Shown here in pieces: positions 26,238 through 34,548 of a stretch of 35,926 bases of DNA; position 1 is the stretch's first letter, and every line of letters begins with the position of its first letter. The stretch covers positions 1 through 35,926 of the forward strand of contig LBWJ01000011.1 in assembly GCA_000993595.1 (NCBI GenBank), in the 5' to 3' direction. The translations under genes and the position numbers were made by a program. The notes under the pieces were generated by a model. That model did not search any database, was not told the origin of the DNA, and saw only the letters and a program-made list of their open reading frames with translations. This stretch comes from Candidatus Peregrinibacteria bacterium GW2011_GWC2_39_14 (lineage in GTDB: Bacteria > Patescibacteriota > Gracilibacteria > UBA1369 > UBA12463).

Positions 26238-26993
26238 TTATAAAAATGTCAGAAGCGCAGGGATAACAATTCCGGCTGTTTCTGATCGAAGAATTCTTGG
26301 ACCAATATTCAATAAAATAAAACCTGCTTTTTTCGCGGCCTCAATCTCCTGCTCTGTAAAACCACCTTCAGGTCCAATATAAATGTTTATTTGCTCAACT
26401 CCATCGGTCAAAATCCTTGAGACATCCTTCAATGTTTTTTCAGCTTCAGGATGAGCTAAAACATGAACAACTTTTTTATTCACCTCAGCGCTTTTATCAT
26501 CACTTTTGATCAAATTTTCAAGCAACTTCTGCATCTTAACAGGCTCTCTCAAAACAGGAATAATTCCCCTGCCGCTTTGCTCTGCAGATTCTTTCAAAAT
26601 TCTTTCCAAACGCGGAAGTTTATGCAAACTCTCACGCTCTGTTCTTTTTGTAATCAAAGGCACAAATTCAGTAACACCAACCTCTGTCCCCTTTTGCAAA
26701 ACCATTTCAAATTTTTCCGGACTTTTCTGAATCGCCTGATAAAGACGAATTTTAATTTTCGATTCAGCATTGTTTTTGCGCTTTTCTAAAACGTTTCCAA
26801 TCACCTCCTTTTTAGAAACATCCATTAATTCAACCAAATATTCATCGCCTAAATTATCCAAAATAATAATCTTCTCACCAGCTTTAAATCGAAGAACGTT
26901 AAAAAACTGATGACACAATTCTTCCGAAGTTATCAAAACTTTTTTGCTATCAATAACATCCGGCTGAAAAATAAAAAATCTATGCATGGACAT
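26238..26993 (-). CDS. rsmE: 16S rRNA (uracil-1498-N3) methyltransferase
   Basis: 251 aa, normal length. It has the N-terminal PUA-like domain and the SPOUT (trefoil-knot) domain with IYIGPEGGFTEQEIEAAKKAGF and LNIGPRILRSETAGIVIPALL, the RsmE signature (GPEGG-F-x-x-x-E and LG-x-RILR-x-ETA). KSPEKFEMVLQKGTEVGVTEFVPL is also conserved. It methylates U1498 of 16S rRNA using SAM. The third codon (MHRFF) is a possible alternative start. It ends 55 bp from the VIT-like gene, on the same strand. Confidence 0.95.
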   Translation of the reverse strand: MSMHRFFIFQPDVIDSKKVLITSEELCHQFFNVLRFKAGEKIIILDNLGDEYLVELMDVSKKEVIGNVLEKRKNNAESKIKIRLYQAIQKSPEKFEMVLQKGTEVGVTEFVPLITKRTERESLHKLPRLERILKESAEQSGRGIIPVLREPVKMQKLLENLIKSDDKSAEVNKKVVHVLAHPEAEKTLKDVSRILTDGVEQINIYIGPEGGFTEQEIEAAKKAGFILLNIGPRILRSETAGIVIPALLTFL

Positions 26994-27084
26994 ATTTTGC
27001 CCTTATCAAAGCCAAAAGTAAAGCAATTTGTATTTATAAAAATTTATAATATAATAATCTATTAACCATATAACCAAAAACAAA

Positions 27085-27651
27085 ATGGTAAAAATAAATG
27101 AGATAGTGCAAGATTTTGAAGCAGACGCATACATCAACGATCAGATTAAAAAAATAAAATTATCTGATTACAAAGGAAAATGGGTAGTGCTTCTTTTTTA
27201 TCCGGCGGATTTCACGTTTGTATGCCCAACGGAACTCGGAGAAGCGGAAAAATATTATGAAGAATTTAAAAAATTAAACGCAGAAATCCTAAGCATAAGC
27301 ACGGACACAGCATTCGTTCACAAAGCTTGGCATGATAATTCCGAATTAATAAAAAAAGTAACCTATCCAATGCTGGCAGACCCAACAGGCAACATTTGCC
27401 GCATGTTTGGGACTTATATCGAAAATGAAGGATTATCGCTTCGCGGGACGTTTATTATCGATCCTGATGGAAAGCTAAAGATGGCAGACATTCACGACAA
27501 CAGCATTGGCAGAAGTGCAAAAGAAATCCTACGCAGACTTCAAGCCGCGGATTTTGTACGCAAAAACAATGGCGCATTAGTTTGTCCTGCAAGCTGGGAG
27601 CCTGGAAGCGCAACACTGAAACCGGGAATTGAACTAATCGGCAAAATCTAA
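27085..27651 (+). CDS. Peroxiredoxin (AhpC/typical 2-Cys)
   Basis: 188 aa. The peroxidatic Cys is C47 in FYPADFTFVCPTELGE, and the resolving Cys is C167 in GALVCPASWEPGS, so this is a typical 2-Cys AhpC-like enzyme that reduces peroxides. The start is preceded by ATAACCAAAAACAAA. No AhpF or thioredoxin reductase is in the window, so the reductant is unknown. The end overlaps the end of the next, convergent gene by 4 bp. Confidence 0.96.
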   Translation: MVKINEIVQDFEADAYINDQIKKIKLSDYKGKWVVLLFYPADFTFVCPTELGEAEKYYEEFKKLNAEILSISTDTAFVHKAWHDNSELIKKVTYPMLADPTGNICRMFGTYIENEGLSLRGTFIIDPDGKLKMADIHDNSIGRSAKEILRRLQAADFVRKNNGALVCPASWEPGSATLKPGIELIGKI

Positions 27652-27896
27652 GACAATAAGGTCCAAACTCTGGAATGAGTTATTGTAGTTGCACCGGTAT
27701 CAGCATCCATCCAAGGAGTATCTGTTCCGAGCGCATCTTCCTCTAAATCAAGATCTGCAAAATCAACCCAATCTGGCGATCTACGACCTACGGCATCTTC
27801 AAGCATGACTTTTCCATTAACGTGATCGACTGCAACGACTGTATGCAAAGCGTCTTCTTGAGCAACGGTGTCTTGTAAAGATGGAACAATGTTCAT
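27648..27896 (-). CDS. Small acidic hypothetical protein
   Basis: 82 aa, very acidic (for instance DWVDFADLDLEEDALGTD), no membrane segment or Cys. The segment ALHTVVAVDHVNGKVMLEDAVGRRSPDW looks like a beta-strand pattern. No family is recognised. It overlaps the peroxiredoxin gene end to end and has a promoter (TTGACA, 16 bp, TATTCT) between two halves of an inverted repeat. Confidence 0.55.
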   Translation of the reverse strand: MNIVPSLQDTVAQEDALHTVVAVDHVNGKVMLEDAVGRRSPDWVDFADLDLEEDALGTDTPWMDADTGATTITHSRVWTLLS

Positions 27897-27922
27897 ATTT
27901 AATTATTTTTAATTTATAAGTG

Positions 27923-27985
27923 CATATAGAATACAGTAAAATATGAAATTGTCAAACGCTAAAAGCGACCGCATCATTCTATATG
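27923..27985. promoter_or_regulatory. Inverted repeat flanking a promoter downstream of tRNA-Ala(TGC)
   Basis: CATATAGAAT at 27923-27932 and its complement ATTCTATATG at 27976-27985, centres 53 bp apart (about five helical turns). The promoter TTGACA-N16-TATTCT of the acidic-protein gene lies inside, with its -10 in the downstream arm. The string CATTCTATATGG recurs at 26190-26201. Confidence 0.55.
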
Positions 27986-27995
27986 GAAATATTAT

Positions 27996-28072
27996 TGGTG
28001 GAGTTGAGGGGAATCGAACCCCTGACCTCCTGCTTGCAAAGCAGGCGCTCTAGCCAACTGAGCTACAACCCC
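27996..28072 (-). tRNA. tRNA-Ala (anticodon TGC)
   Basis: 77 nt with encoded CCA. Acceptor GGGGTTG pairs CAACTCC with a G3-U70 pair. The anticodon stem CCTGC/GCAGG encloses TTTGCAA, anticodon TGC. This is the alanine isoacceptor normally found in 16S-23S spacers; here it follows the 16S gene by 640 bp on the same strand but after a 16S terminator and one opposite-strand gene. Confidence 0.97.
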
Positions 28073-28113
28073 ATGGCTAAAAAGAACGCAAATAAAATAC
28101 CATGAAGAATAAG

Positions 28114-28141
28114 TATATACAACATAAATAAATATTGACAA
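28114..28141 (-). promoter_or_regulatory. tRNA-Ala(TGC) promoter
   Basis: TTGTCA (28141-28136), a 16-bp spacer and TATATA (28119-28114). Its -35 box overlaps that of the divergent promoter in the palindrome TTGACAA. Confidence 0.5.
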
Positions 28142-28163
28142 ATAAATAAATGTTTGTTAAATT
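28135..28163 (+). promoter_or_regulatory. Promoter of the 28191 gene
   Basis: TTGACA (28135-28140), a 17-bp spacer and TAAATT (28158-28163), sharing the -35 bases with the tRNA promoter on the other strand. Confidence 0.6.
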
Positions 28164-28190
28164 AATCCCCAATCATTTAAAACAGCACTC

Positions 28191-28541
28191 ATGGAAGCAC
28201 ATAATAAAAGCACTCCACAATTTCAACCAATTGACCTTATTAGAGAAGGAATGTCGGATAGTGATGCAAGAAAGGCAAATGTCTTAAAGTTTTTCAGCGA
28301 TCATGATATTCACTTTGAAGGCAGCGATGGCAGCTCACAAGAAGAAGCCATTATAACATGTGGAATCCCAAATACTATGCTAGGGATAATGATAGAAACG
28401 ATGTATTTACAAAAATTAGGAAAATACCCATATACAAAGCAAGAAATTAAACAAGTTGAAGGCAGACAAATAGAAAGCTTTGAAGCCGCGGACGGAACCA
28501 AAACTTGGTTTGACGTTACCGAATGGTACGGAAAATTTTAA
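28191..28541 (+). CDS. Hypothetical soluble protein
   Basis: 116 aa, acidic, no signal peptide. The parts REGMSDSDARKANVLKFFSDHDIHFE and KLGKYPYTKQEIKQVEGRQIESF suggest a small helical domain. No family is recognised. It sits alone on the plus strand between the 16S gene and tRNA-Ala(TGC), both on the minus strand, thus inside what was probably the ancestral rRNA spacer. Confidence 0.6.
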   Translation: MEAHNKSTPQFQPIDLIREGMSDSDARKANVLKFFSDHDIHFEGSDGSSQEEAIITCGIPNTMLGIMIETMYLQKLGKYPYTKQEIKQVEGRQIESFEAADGTKTWFDVTEWYGKF

Positions 28542-28561
28542 TCCGCACACAAAAAGCGCAC

Positions 28562-28584
28562 GAAAAAAAGACCTCTTGGTCTTT
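28562..28584 (-). terminator. 16S transcript terminator
   Basis: On the minus strand AAGACC, a short loop, GGTCTT and a T-run, about 130 bp after the 16S 3' end and beyond the processing stem. It separates 16S from tRNA-Ala(TGC). Confidence 0.8.
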
Positions 28585-28596
28585 TCATAAACCCCT

Positions 28597-28623
28597 AACA
28601 TCCATAATGCAGTAGAGAAACTA
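28597..28623 (-). other. 16S rRNA processing stem, 3' arm
   Basis: These 27 bases pair with 30249-30275 on the other side of 16S (TTTCTCTACT core, some G-U pairs). They form the RNase III stem of the 16S precursor. Confidence 0.8.
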
Positions 28624-28654
28624 GACTTTATTCTCACCCATAAAAGGTAAGATT

Positions 28655-28701
28655 GAATTCCCGAAGGAATTCGACCTGTGGCATACCCCGAAGGGATAGC
28701 C
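28655..28701 (-). other. Two UUCG-capped hairpins in the 16S trailer
   Basis: In the minus-strand RNA two hairpins capped by cUUCGg tetraloops follow the 16S end: GGCUAUCCC/GGGUAUGCC type (28680-28701) and GAAUUCC/GGAAUUC (28655-28672). Confidence 0.7.
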
Positions 28702-28715
28702 GTGTTTCACTCCTT

Positions 28716-30178
<1,463 letters not shown>

Positions 30179-30248
30179 AAATAGATCGAAAATCGATCTT
30201 AATTTATCTCTAGATAACACTAGAGATAAAAGATAATTTATTAGCTGC

Positions 30249-30275
30249 TAATTTCTCTACTACACCATAGATGTT
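30249..30275 (-). other. 16S rRNA processing stem, 5' arm
   Basis: Pairs with 28597-28623. Located about 70 bp before the mature 16S 5' end. Confidence 0.8.
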
Positions 30276-30344
30276 AAGGAACTCGTTAAGGAGCCTTTCG
30301 ATACAGAAATAAAACCCATCACCTTTAACTTGATGGCACATAAT

Positions 30345-30372
30345 ATAATATTCAATAAATAGCCAAAGTCAA
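30345..30372 (-). promoter_or_regulatory. 16S rRNA promoter
   Basis: TTGACT (30372-30367), a 16-bp spacer and TATTAT (30350-30345) on the minus strand. Confidence 0.7.
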
Positions 30373-30449
30373 GGAGATTTTTATATTTTTTTTAAATAAT
30401 CATTAAATTTTATGTCAATGGCATTAGAATGCGTAAAATCAGGTTTTCG

Positions 30450-30458
30450 TGATATAAT
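30450..30458 (+). promoter_or_regulatory. clpP promoter, extended -10
   Basis: TGA directly followed by TATAAT (30453-30458); there is no clear -35 box. The ATG follows 45 bp later after TTTAACCAAATAGAAAT. Confidence 0.55.
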
Positions 30459-30502
30459 TAAAGAACGAGCAAAAATATAAATAAATTTAACCAAATAGAA
30501 AT

Positions 30503-31117
30503 ATGGCAACAAAAAAAGCAAAAAGGATGTCAGATATTCTCGTTCCAACAGTTATCGAACGTACAAGTTATGGCGAACGTGTATATGATATTTACTCTCT
30601 TTTACTTAAAGAAAGAATTATTTTCGTCGGCACAGCAATCGACGATCTTGTTGCAAACACTGTAATCGCACAACTTCTATTTCTTGAAAAAGAAAATCCA
30701 AAAAAAGATATCACAATGTATATTCATAGCCCGGGAGGTCACGTTACAGCCGGTCTCGCAATCTATGACACAATGCAAGCCATGAAATGTGACGTCTCAA
30801 CAGTTTGCGTGGGTATGGCGGCATCAATGGGTGCCATCTTGCTCGCAGGAGGCACAAAGGGTAAAAGATACGCTTTGCCAAATGCGGAAGTCATGATTCA
30901 TCAACCACTCGGTGGCACAGAAGGTCAAGCTTCAGACATCAGAATTCATGCTGAACATATCATCAGAACAAAAGACAGACTCAATGGGCTTCTTGCAAAA
31001 CATACAGGTCAAGATTTCAAAAGAGTCGAAAAAGATACAGACCGCGATAATTTCATGACAGCGGAAGAAGCCAAAAAATATGGCCTTATCGATGAAATAA
31101 TTAAAGGAAAAGATTAA
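30503..31117 (+). CDS. clpP: ATP-dependent Clp protease proteolytic subunit
   Basis: 204 aa, normal length. The catalytic triad is S108 (VGMAASMGA), H133 ([10 protein letters not shown]) and D182 (DTDRDNF), each 11 residues later than in E. coli because of the N-terminus. [13 protein letters not shown] forms the oxyanion strand. It assembles into the 14-mer that works with ClpX or ClpA. No clpX lies next to it. It is divergent from 16S and its stop overlaps by 3-4 bp the stop of the convergent lipoprotein gene. Confidence 0.98.
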   Translation: MATKKAKRMSDILVPTVIERTSYGERVYDIYSLLLKERIIFVGTAIDDLVANTVIAQLLFLEKENPKKDITMYIHSPGGHVTAGLAIYDTMQAMKCDVSTVCVGMAASMGAILLAGGTKGKRYALPNAEVMIHQPLGGTEGQASDIRIHAEHIIRTKDRLNGLLAKHTGQDFKRVEKDTDRDNFMTAEEAKKYGLIDEIIKGKD

Positions 31118-31359
31118 AATTCAGGATCAACGCCTTTATCAACCAAACATTTGCTTTGCGCAGCCATTGATTTAGCTTGTGCTTTTTCAACCGTATCAGG
31201 ATTTTCAATCCCACCAAAGCTTTCAATAGCACACATATAAACAGCGTCTGCAACGCATTTACAAACCGCAGAAACATAAGAAAGGTTTCTATCACAGCCA
31301 TCAAGACCAACAATAGCAGCAAAGGCCAAGGGAACTAAAAAACTTTTCTTTATTTCCAT
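31114..31359 (-). CDS. Small Cys-containing lipoprotein, second of a pair
   Basis: 81 aa from the ATG at 31359 ([22 protein letters not shown]); an ATG at 31380 would overlap the upstream gene. GLDGC is a weak lipobox (Asp at -2 is unusual). The mature part has [12 protein letters not shown] and ends with a SKCLV stretch. It is 8 bp downstream of a similar small lipoprotein; both have two neighbouring Cys near the N-terminus and a late C-L, so they may be diverged paralogues. No family is recognised. Confidence 0.6.
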   Translation of the reverse strand: MEIKKSFLVPLAFAAIVGLDGCDRNLSYVSAVCKCVADAVYMCAIESFGGIENPDTVEKAQAKSMAAQSKCLVDKGVDPEF

Positions 31360-31367
31360 AGGATAGT

Positions 31368-31649
31368 TTATTTTGAACAAGCATCAGCTGGTAAACCGGC
31401 TTTCTTCAAGCAGGTTAAACGATCTATCTCAGACGTAGTATCGATAAATTCTTGAGCCATCTTTCCCCTAACCGGCATAACACCAGCCGTGTCAACTGCG
31501 TCTATAACGCTATCACGCGTCGCATCTCTACTTTTATCACATTGAGCACAAATAGCCGCAATCTCAACAGGAGTTTTTGGAACCTCACTGCACGCGCCGA
31601 ATCCGGCTAAAACGCCAAGACCCGCAACTAAAGTATTTCTAACATTCAT
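31368..31649 (-). CDS. Small Cys-containing lipoprotein, first of a pair
   Basis: 93 aa: MNVRNTLVAGLGVLAGFGACS is a signal peptide with lipobox FGAC. After it come CAQCDKSRDATRDSVIDA and, near the end, RLTCLKKAGLPADACSK. Small envelope protein of unknown function. It is transcribed from a promoter whose -35 overlaps the rimK-like stop codon, together with the second lipoprotein downstream. Confidence 0.65.
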   Translation of the reverse strand: MNVRNTLVAGLGVLAGFGACSEVPKTPVEIAAICAQCDKSRDATRDSVIDAVDTAGVMPVRGKMAQEFIDTTSEIDRLTCLKKAGLPADACSK

Positions 31650-31679
31650 ATTTTTTAGATTAAATTAATAAAGGTTTAA

Positions 31680-31708
31680 ATTATTATACGATTTACAATA
31701 ATTGTCAA
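31680..31708 (-). promoter_or_regulatory. Promoter of the lipoprotein pair
   Basis: TTGACA (31708-31703), a 17-bp spacer and AATAAT (31685-31680). The TGA inside TTGACA is the stop codon of the rimK-like gene. Confidence 0.6.
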
Positions 31709-32631
31709 GCCTCTTCTTTTGTCAGCTTCACAAGCTTCGCTTTTTCAACCGCATATTCAACAATTGCCTTCGCAACATCAACGCCAGTAACCTCTTCAAG
31801 CGATTTAAAGCCAGGATTTGCATTAACTTCAAGTACAAGCGGACCTTTTTTGGAACGTATGATATCAACACCACCAATTTCAAGCTTTAAAACCTTAACA
31901 GATTTAATCGCAACATCAATTTCGCGCTTGCTCAAAACGGTTTTTTCACCTTTTCCACCAAGCTCAATATTTGATCTAAACTCCCCTTTCTTGGCAGACC
32001 TGATCATTGTCGCAACAACTTTATTCCCAACAACAAAAACACGGACATCCTTACCTTTTGATTCTTTCATATATTCCTGAAGCAAAATAATATTTACACC
32101 ACTTTGCTTCCACAAAAAACTCAAAGCGGACATAACCGCACGCTTACTTTCCGCGATCACAACACCGCTTCCATAAGAGCCAAATGGCGTTTTCAAAATT
32201 ACAGGGAAAGCATTAACTTGTTTTAAAATTTCCGCATTTATATATTTCAAATCACGCACAACAATTGTCTTTGGAATCGGAATATCAAAATGATCCAAAA
32301 TCTGCATTGTTCTAAGTTTATTTTTCGCTCTTGAAATAGCATGAAAAGTATTCACAACCGGAAAACCCATCAACTGCAATTGCTTAACAAGGGCGGCTTG
32401 AAGTTCAATATTTCGAAGAAGTCCAACGCGCGGAATAATAACGTCATAATCAGGAAAAACGCTTCCATCATAAAATACACGCGGATTATGCCTATCATAA
32501 ACAAGCTGGCATTTATCAGCTCTAAAAATTCTCGCTTTATGCCCAAGCTCACGCGCCGCCTGAACAATTCGAGAATCTTCTTTTGATGACCTTCTATCAA
32601 TCGATTCAAAGGTTAAAACTGCAATTTTCAT
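31705..32631 (-). CDS. RimK-like ATP-grasp ligase
   Basis: 308 aa from the ATG at 32631 (MKIAVLTFESIDRRSSKED); an upstream ATG would add seven polar residues. The N-terminal part is like RimK/LysX (ESRIVQAARELGHKARIFRA), and the ATP-grasp domain (about residues 105-295) has FPVILKTPFGSYGSGVVIAES, ILLQEYMKESKGKDVRVFVVGNKVVATMIR and PLVLEVNANPGFKSLEEVTG with the E-x-N metal-binding residues. RimK enzymes add glutamate to ribosomal protein S6 or to other carboxyl groups; here the acceptor is unknown. An R-x-A-K-K-GEFRSN substrate segment is typical of the family. Confidence 0.88.
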   Translation of the reverse strand: MKIAVLTFESIDRRSSKEDSRIVQAARELGHKARIFRADKCQLVYDRHNPRVFYDGSVFPDYDVIIPRVGLLRNIELQAALVKQLQLMGFPVVNTFHAISRAKNKLRTMQILDHFDIPIPKTIVVRDLKYINAEILKQVNAFPVILKTPFGSYGSGVVIAESKRAVMSALSFLWKQSGVNIILLQEYMKESKGKDVRVFVVGNKVVATMIRSAKKGEFRSNIELGGKGEKTVLSKREIDVAIKSVKVLKLEIGGVDIIRSKKGPLVLEVNANPGFKSLEEVTGVDVAKAIVEYAVEKAKLVKLTKEEA

Positions 32632-32742
32632 AATGTTGTTTTTACGGCTCAAACTATATTCAAATTCAAAAAAAATGCAAATAAAAGTAAAAAGTGATAA
32701 AATTAAAAAAATAAAAATTTCACATAAATTAACTTTTAAAAA

Positions 32743-33330
32743 ATGAAAACCTCACACAAAAAAATTACAGCAACAAGTTTGATCATTGGCTTACTTATGC
32801 TCTCGGGCTGTTCAAGCGGCACTCCAGCAACTGCAACCGTTCCAAGCCAAAAATATAAAACATATGAAACTCAATATATTCAAGCCTCATATCCTCAAGA
32901 TTGGGAATTAATTGAGGAAAAAGATTTTCCACAAGGAACACCAAATTCAACAATCGTTATTTTCAAAAGTAATATAAAAAACGAACTCTTCTTAACAAAT
33001 GTAAATATTGCACACAGCGCACTCCCATCGACAATGGACTCTGTTGATTACGGAAAACAGGTTATCGCAAATCAAAAAGCATTACTTCAAAACTATAACG
33101 AAATTTCACGAAACGAAATTGAAATTCCAATCAGCGGACAAAGTCAAAAAGTTACATTTGTTGTGTTTGAAGGCAAAAGAAGTGCAACGGACCCCGTTAT
33201 TAGGTTTGCTCAATTATATGCTGTAAAAGACACACAAGCATATATCTTAACAGCTGCAATGCTACCAACAGAAGAAGCATCTGTTCAAGCTTCCGCTGAA
33301 GACATTCTTAAATCTTTGAAGATAAAATAG
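32743..33330 (+). CDS. Lipoprotein, PsbP-like fold suspected
   Basis: 195 aa. MKTSHKKITATSLIIGLLMLSGC is a signal peptide with a canonical LSGC lipobox. The mature domain (YETQYIQASYPQDWELIEE ... TIVIFKSN ... VTFVVFEGKR ... FAQLYAVKDTQAYILTAAM) follows the beta-alpha-beta order of PsbP/DcrB-like lipoproteins, which are common in Patescibacteria. Function is not known. The start is preceded by TTAACTTTTAAAAA. It ends 8 bp before the promoter of the arginine operon. Confidence 0.75.
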   Translation: MKTSHKKITATSLIIGLLMLSGCSSGTPATATVPSQKYKTYETQYIQASYPQDWELIEEKDFPQGTPNSTIVIFKSNIKNELFLTNVNIAHSALPSTMDSVDYGKQVIANQKALLQNYNEISRNEIEIPISGQSQKVTFVVFEGKRSATDPVIRFAQLYAVKDTQAYILTAAMLPTEEASVQASAEDILKSLKIK

Positions 33331-33337
33331 CGTTTAT

Positions 33338-33366
33338 TTGACAAATAAACAATATTGTGAGTAAAT
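33338..33366 (+). promoter_or_regulatory. argFG operon promoter
   Basis: A consensus TTGACA (33338-33343), a 17-bp spacer ending TGA and a weak -10 (GTAAAT, 33361-33366). Transcription from it would start near 33373, next to the leader ATG at 33376. The -10 is uncertain. Confidence 0.5.
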
Positions 33367-33375
33367 ATTGATGAT

Positions 33376-33438
33376 ATGTTTATATTAAATCTTACAAATC
33401 GTCGCGAAGAAACAATGAAGCCTCAAAAGCTGCGTTGA
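33376..33438 (+). CDS. Arginine leader peptide of argF
   Basis: 20 codons: MFILNLTNRREETMKPQKLR, then TGA. Tandem Arg codons CGT CGC (33400-33405) come 12 nt before arm 1 of the antiterminator, and another CGT is the last sense codon. It has the length and the M-x-I-L start of the Phe leader 1. Stalling at the Arg codons when charged tRNA-Arg is short would free arm 1. Confidence 0.7.
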   Translation: MFILNLTNRREETMKPQKLR

Positions 33439-33495
33439 TTCATACACGCAATTTGTAAACCTTGAGGCTTCGTAAAAAAACGAGGTCTTTTTTTT
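33417..33495 (+). promoter_or_regulatory. argF attenuator (antiterminator and terminator)
   Basis: Antiterminator: GAAGCCTCAA (33417-33426, inside the leader ORF) pairs perfectly with TTGAGGCTTC (33462-33471). Terminator: GGCTTCGT (33466-33473), loop AAAAAA, ACGAGGTC (33480-33487, two G-U pairs), then eight T. They share GGCTTC, so only one can form. Confidence 0.8.
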
Positions 33496-33513
33496 AATAT
33501 AACCAAAAATAAT

Positions 33514-34437
33514 ATGACTAAACATTTAACCAAAATAACAGACTTATCTAAAGATGAACTACTAAGCATCATCGAAAATGCTTATGTTTTGCAATATCAA
33601 TTTATAAAAAACGGAGAAAACACAAGCCACTTCCTCAATAAAACCATAACAATGATCTTTGAAAAACCATCTCTTAGAACAAGGGTTGCGTTTGAAGTAG
33701 CCGCAACACAACTCGGCGGAAACGCCATTTATTTAACAAGTTCAGACGTTTTAGCAAACAGCATCGATTCAAAAATCAGAGAACCCGTTCCTGATATCGC
33801 GAAAAATCTGGAAAATTTCACAGACATAATTCTTGCTAGAGTTTTTTCTCACGAAACAATAAAAACTTTGGCAAAAAATTCCAACATACCTGTAATAAAT
33901 GGCTTATGTGACTTGCATCATCCAACTCAAACCTTGGCTGATTTATATACAATATGGAACTTACATCAAGGCTTTCCAAAAGATCTTAAAATTGCTTATG
34001 TCGGAGACGGCTGTAATACGGCAAATTCACTATTTTTAGGATGTGATTTGCTGGGAATCAATTTCAGCATCGCAACGCCAAATGGATATGAAATGCCTAA
34101 ATACATCGTTAAAGAAGCAAAAAATGGTAATTTCAAAATCGGTAGCGATCCCATAAAAGCCGTAAAAGATGCTGACATAGTTTATACGGACACATGGATA
34201 TCAATGGGCCTTGAAAGTGAATACGACAAAAGGGTAAAAATTTTCAAACCGTATCAAGTTAATGAAGAATTACTAACTCACGCAAAGCCCAATGCAAAAA
34301 TAATGCACTGCCTTCCGGCTCACAGAGGAGAAGAAATCACAGCGGAAGTTATAGACGGGCCAAATTCTCTTATATTAAGTCAGTCAAAATCACGACTCAT
34401 GATCGCAAAAGCATTGTTAAAATTTTTAATTAATTAA
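33514..34437 (+). CDS. argF: Ornithine carbamoyltransferase
   Basis: 307 aa. FEKPSLRTRVAFEVAATQLGG (about residues 49-69) is the carbamoyl-phosphate site in which SLRTR replaces the more usual STRTR. DLHHPTQTLADLYTIW follows, and IMHCLPAHRGEEITAEV carries the HCLP ornithine-site motif. It converts ornithine and carbamoyl phosphate to citrulline. Leader ATAACCAAAAATAAT precedes the ATG. It is the first structural gene of argF-argG, behind the leader-peptide attenuator. Confidence 0.96.
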   Translation: MTKHLTKITDLSKDELLSIIENAYVLQYQFIKNGENTSHFLNKTITMIFEKPSLRTRVAFEVAATQLGGNAIYLTSSDVLANSIDSKIREPVPDIAKNLENFTDIILARVFSHETIKTLAKNSNIPVINGLCDLHHPTQTLADLYTIWNLHQGFPKDLKIAYVGDGCNTANSLFLGCDLLGINFSIATPNGYEMPKYIVKEAKNGNFKIGSDPIKAVKDADIVYTDTWISMGLESEYDKRVKIFKPYQVNEELLTHAKPNAKIMHCLPAHRGEEITAEVIDGPNSLILSQSKSRLMIAKALLKFLIN

Positions 34438-34438
34438 A

Positions 34439-34522
34439 ATGATTAAATTTTATAAAATTAATGGATTTGAAAAACAACCACACCAATTCCGTCGACCCCG
34501 TCGAATGCATTTTGTTATTTAA
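34439..34522 (+). CDS. Arg-rich upstream ORF before argG
   Basis: 27 codons starting MIKFYKINGFEKQ, with FRRPRR at 34487-34504 and ending MHFVI before TAA. The ATG comes one base after the argF stop (TAA-A-ATG), and the stop lies 26 bases before the argG ATG. Four Arg codons in an AT-rich gap, in front of an arginine-pathway gene, suggest a second regulatory peptide. No terminator follows, so control would be by translation (coupling or stalling). A short stem TCGAC/GTCGA overlaps the Arg codons. Confidence 0.45.
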   Translation: MIKFYKINGFEKQPHQFRRPRRMHFVI

Positions 34523-34548
34523 ATTTATTAATTTTAACACTATATAAA

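Noticed and set aside
30412..30480. 22-codon ORF before clpP (MSMALECVKSG...)
   Set aside because: The extended -10 box of clpP lies within it, so most of it would not be transcribed.
32674..32746. Lys-rich short ORF whose stop overlaps the ATG of the 32743 lipoprotein
   Set aside because: The sequence is almost pure A/T, where AAA codons arise by chance; no attenuator structure follows.
33417..33495. T-box riboswitch before argF
   Set aside because: No T-box consensus (UGGNACC bulge) is seen; the leader ORF with competing hairpins explains the region better.
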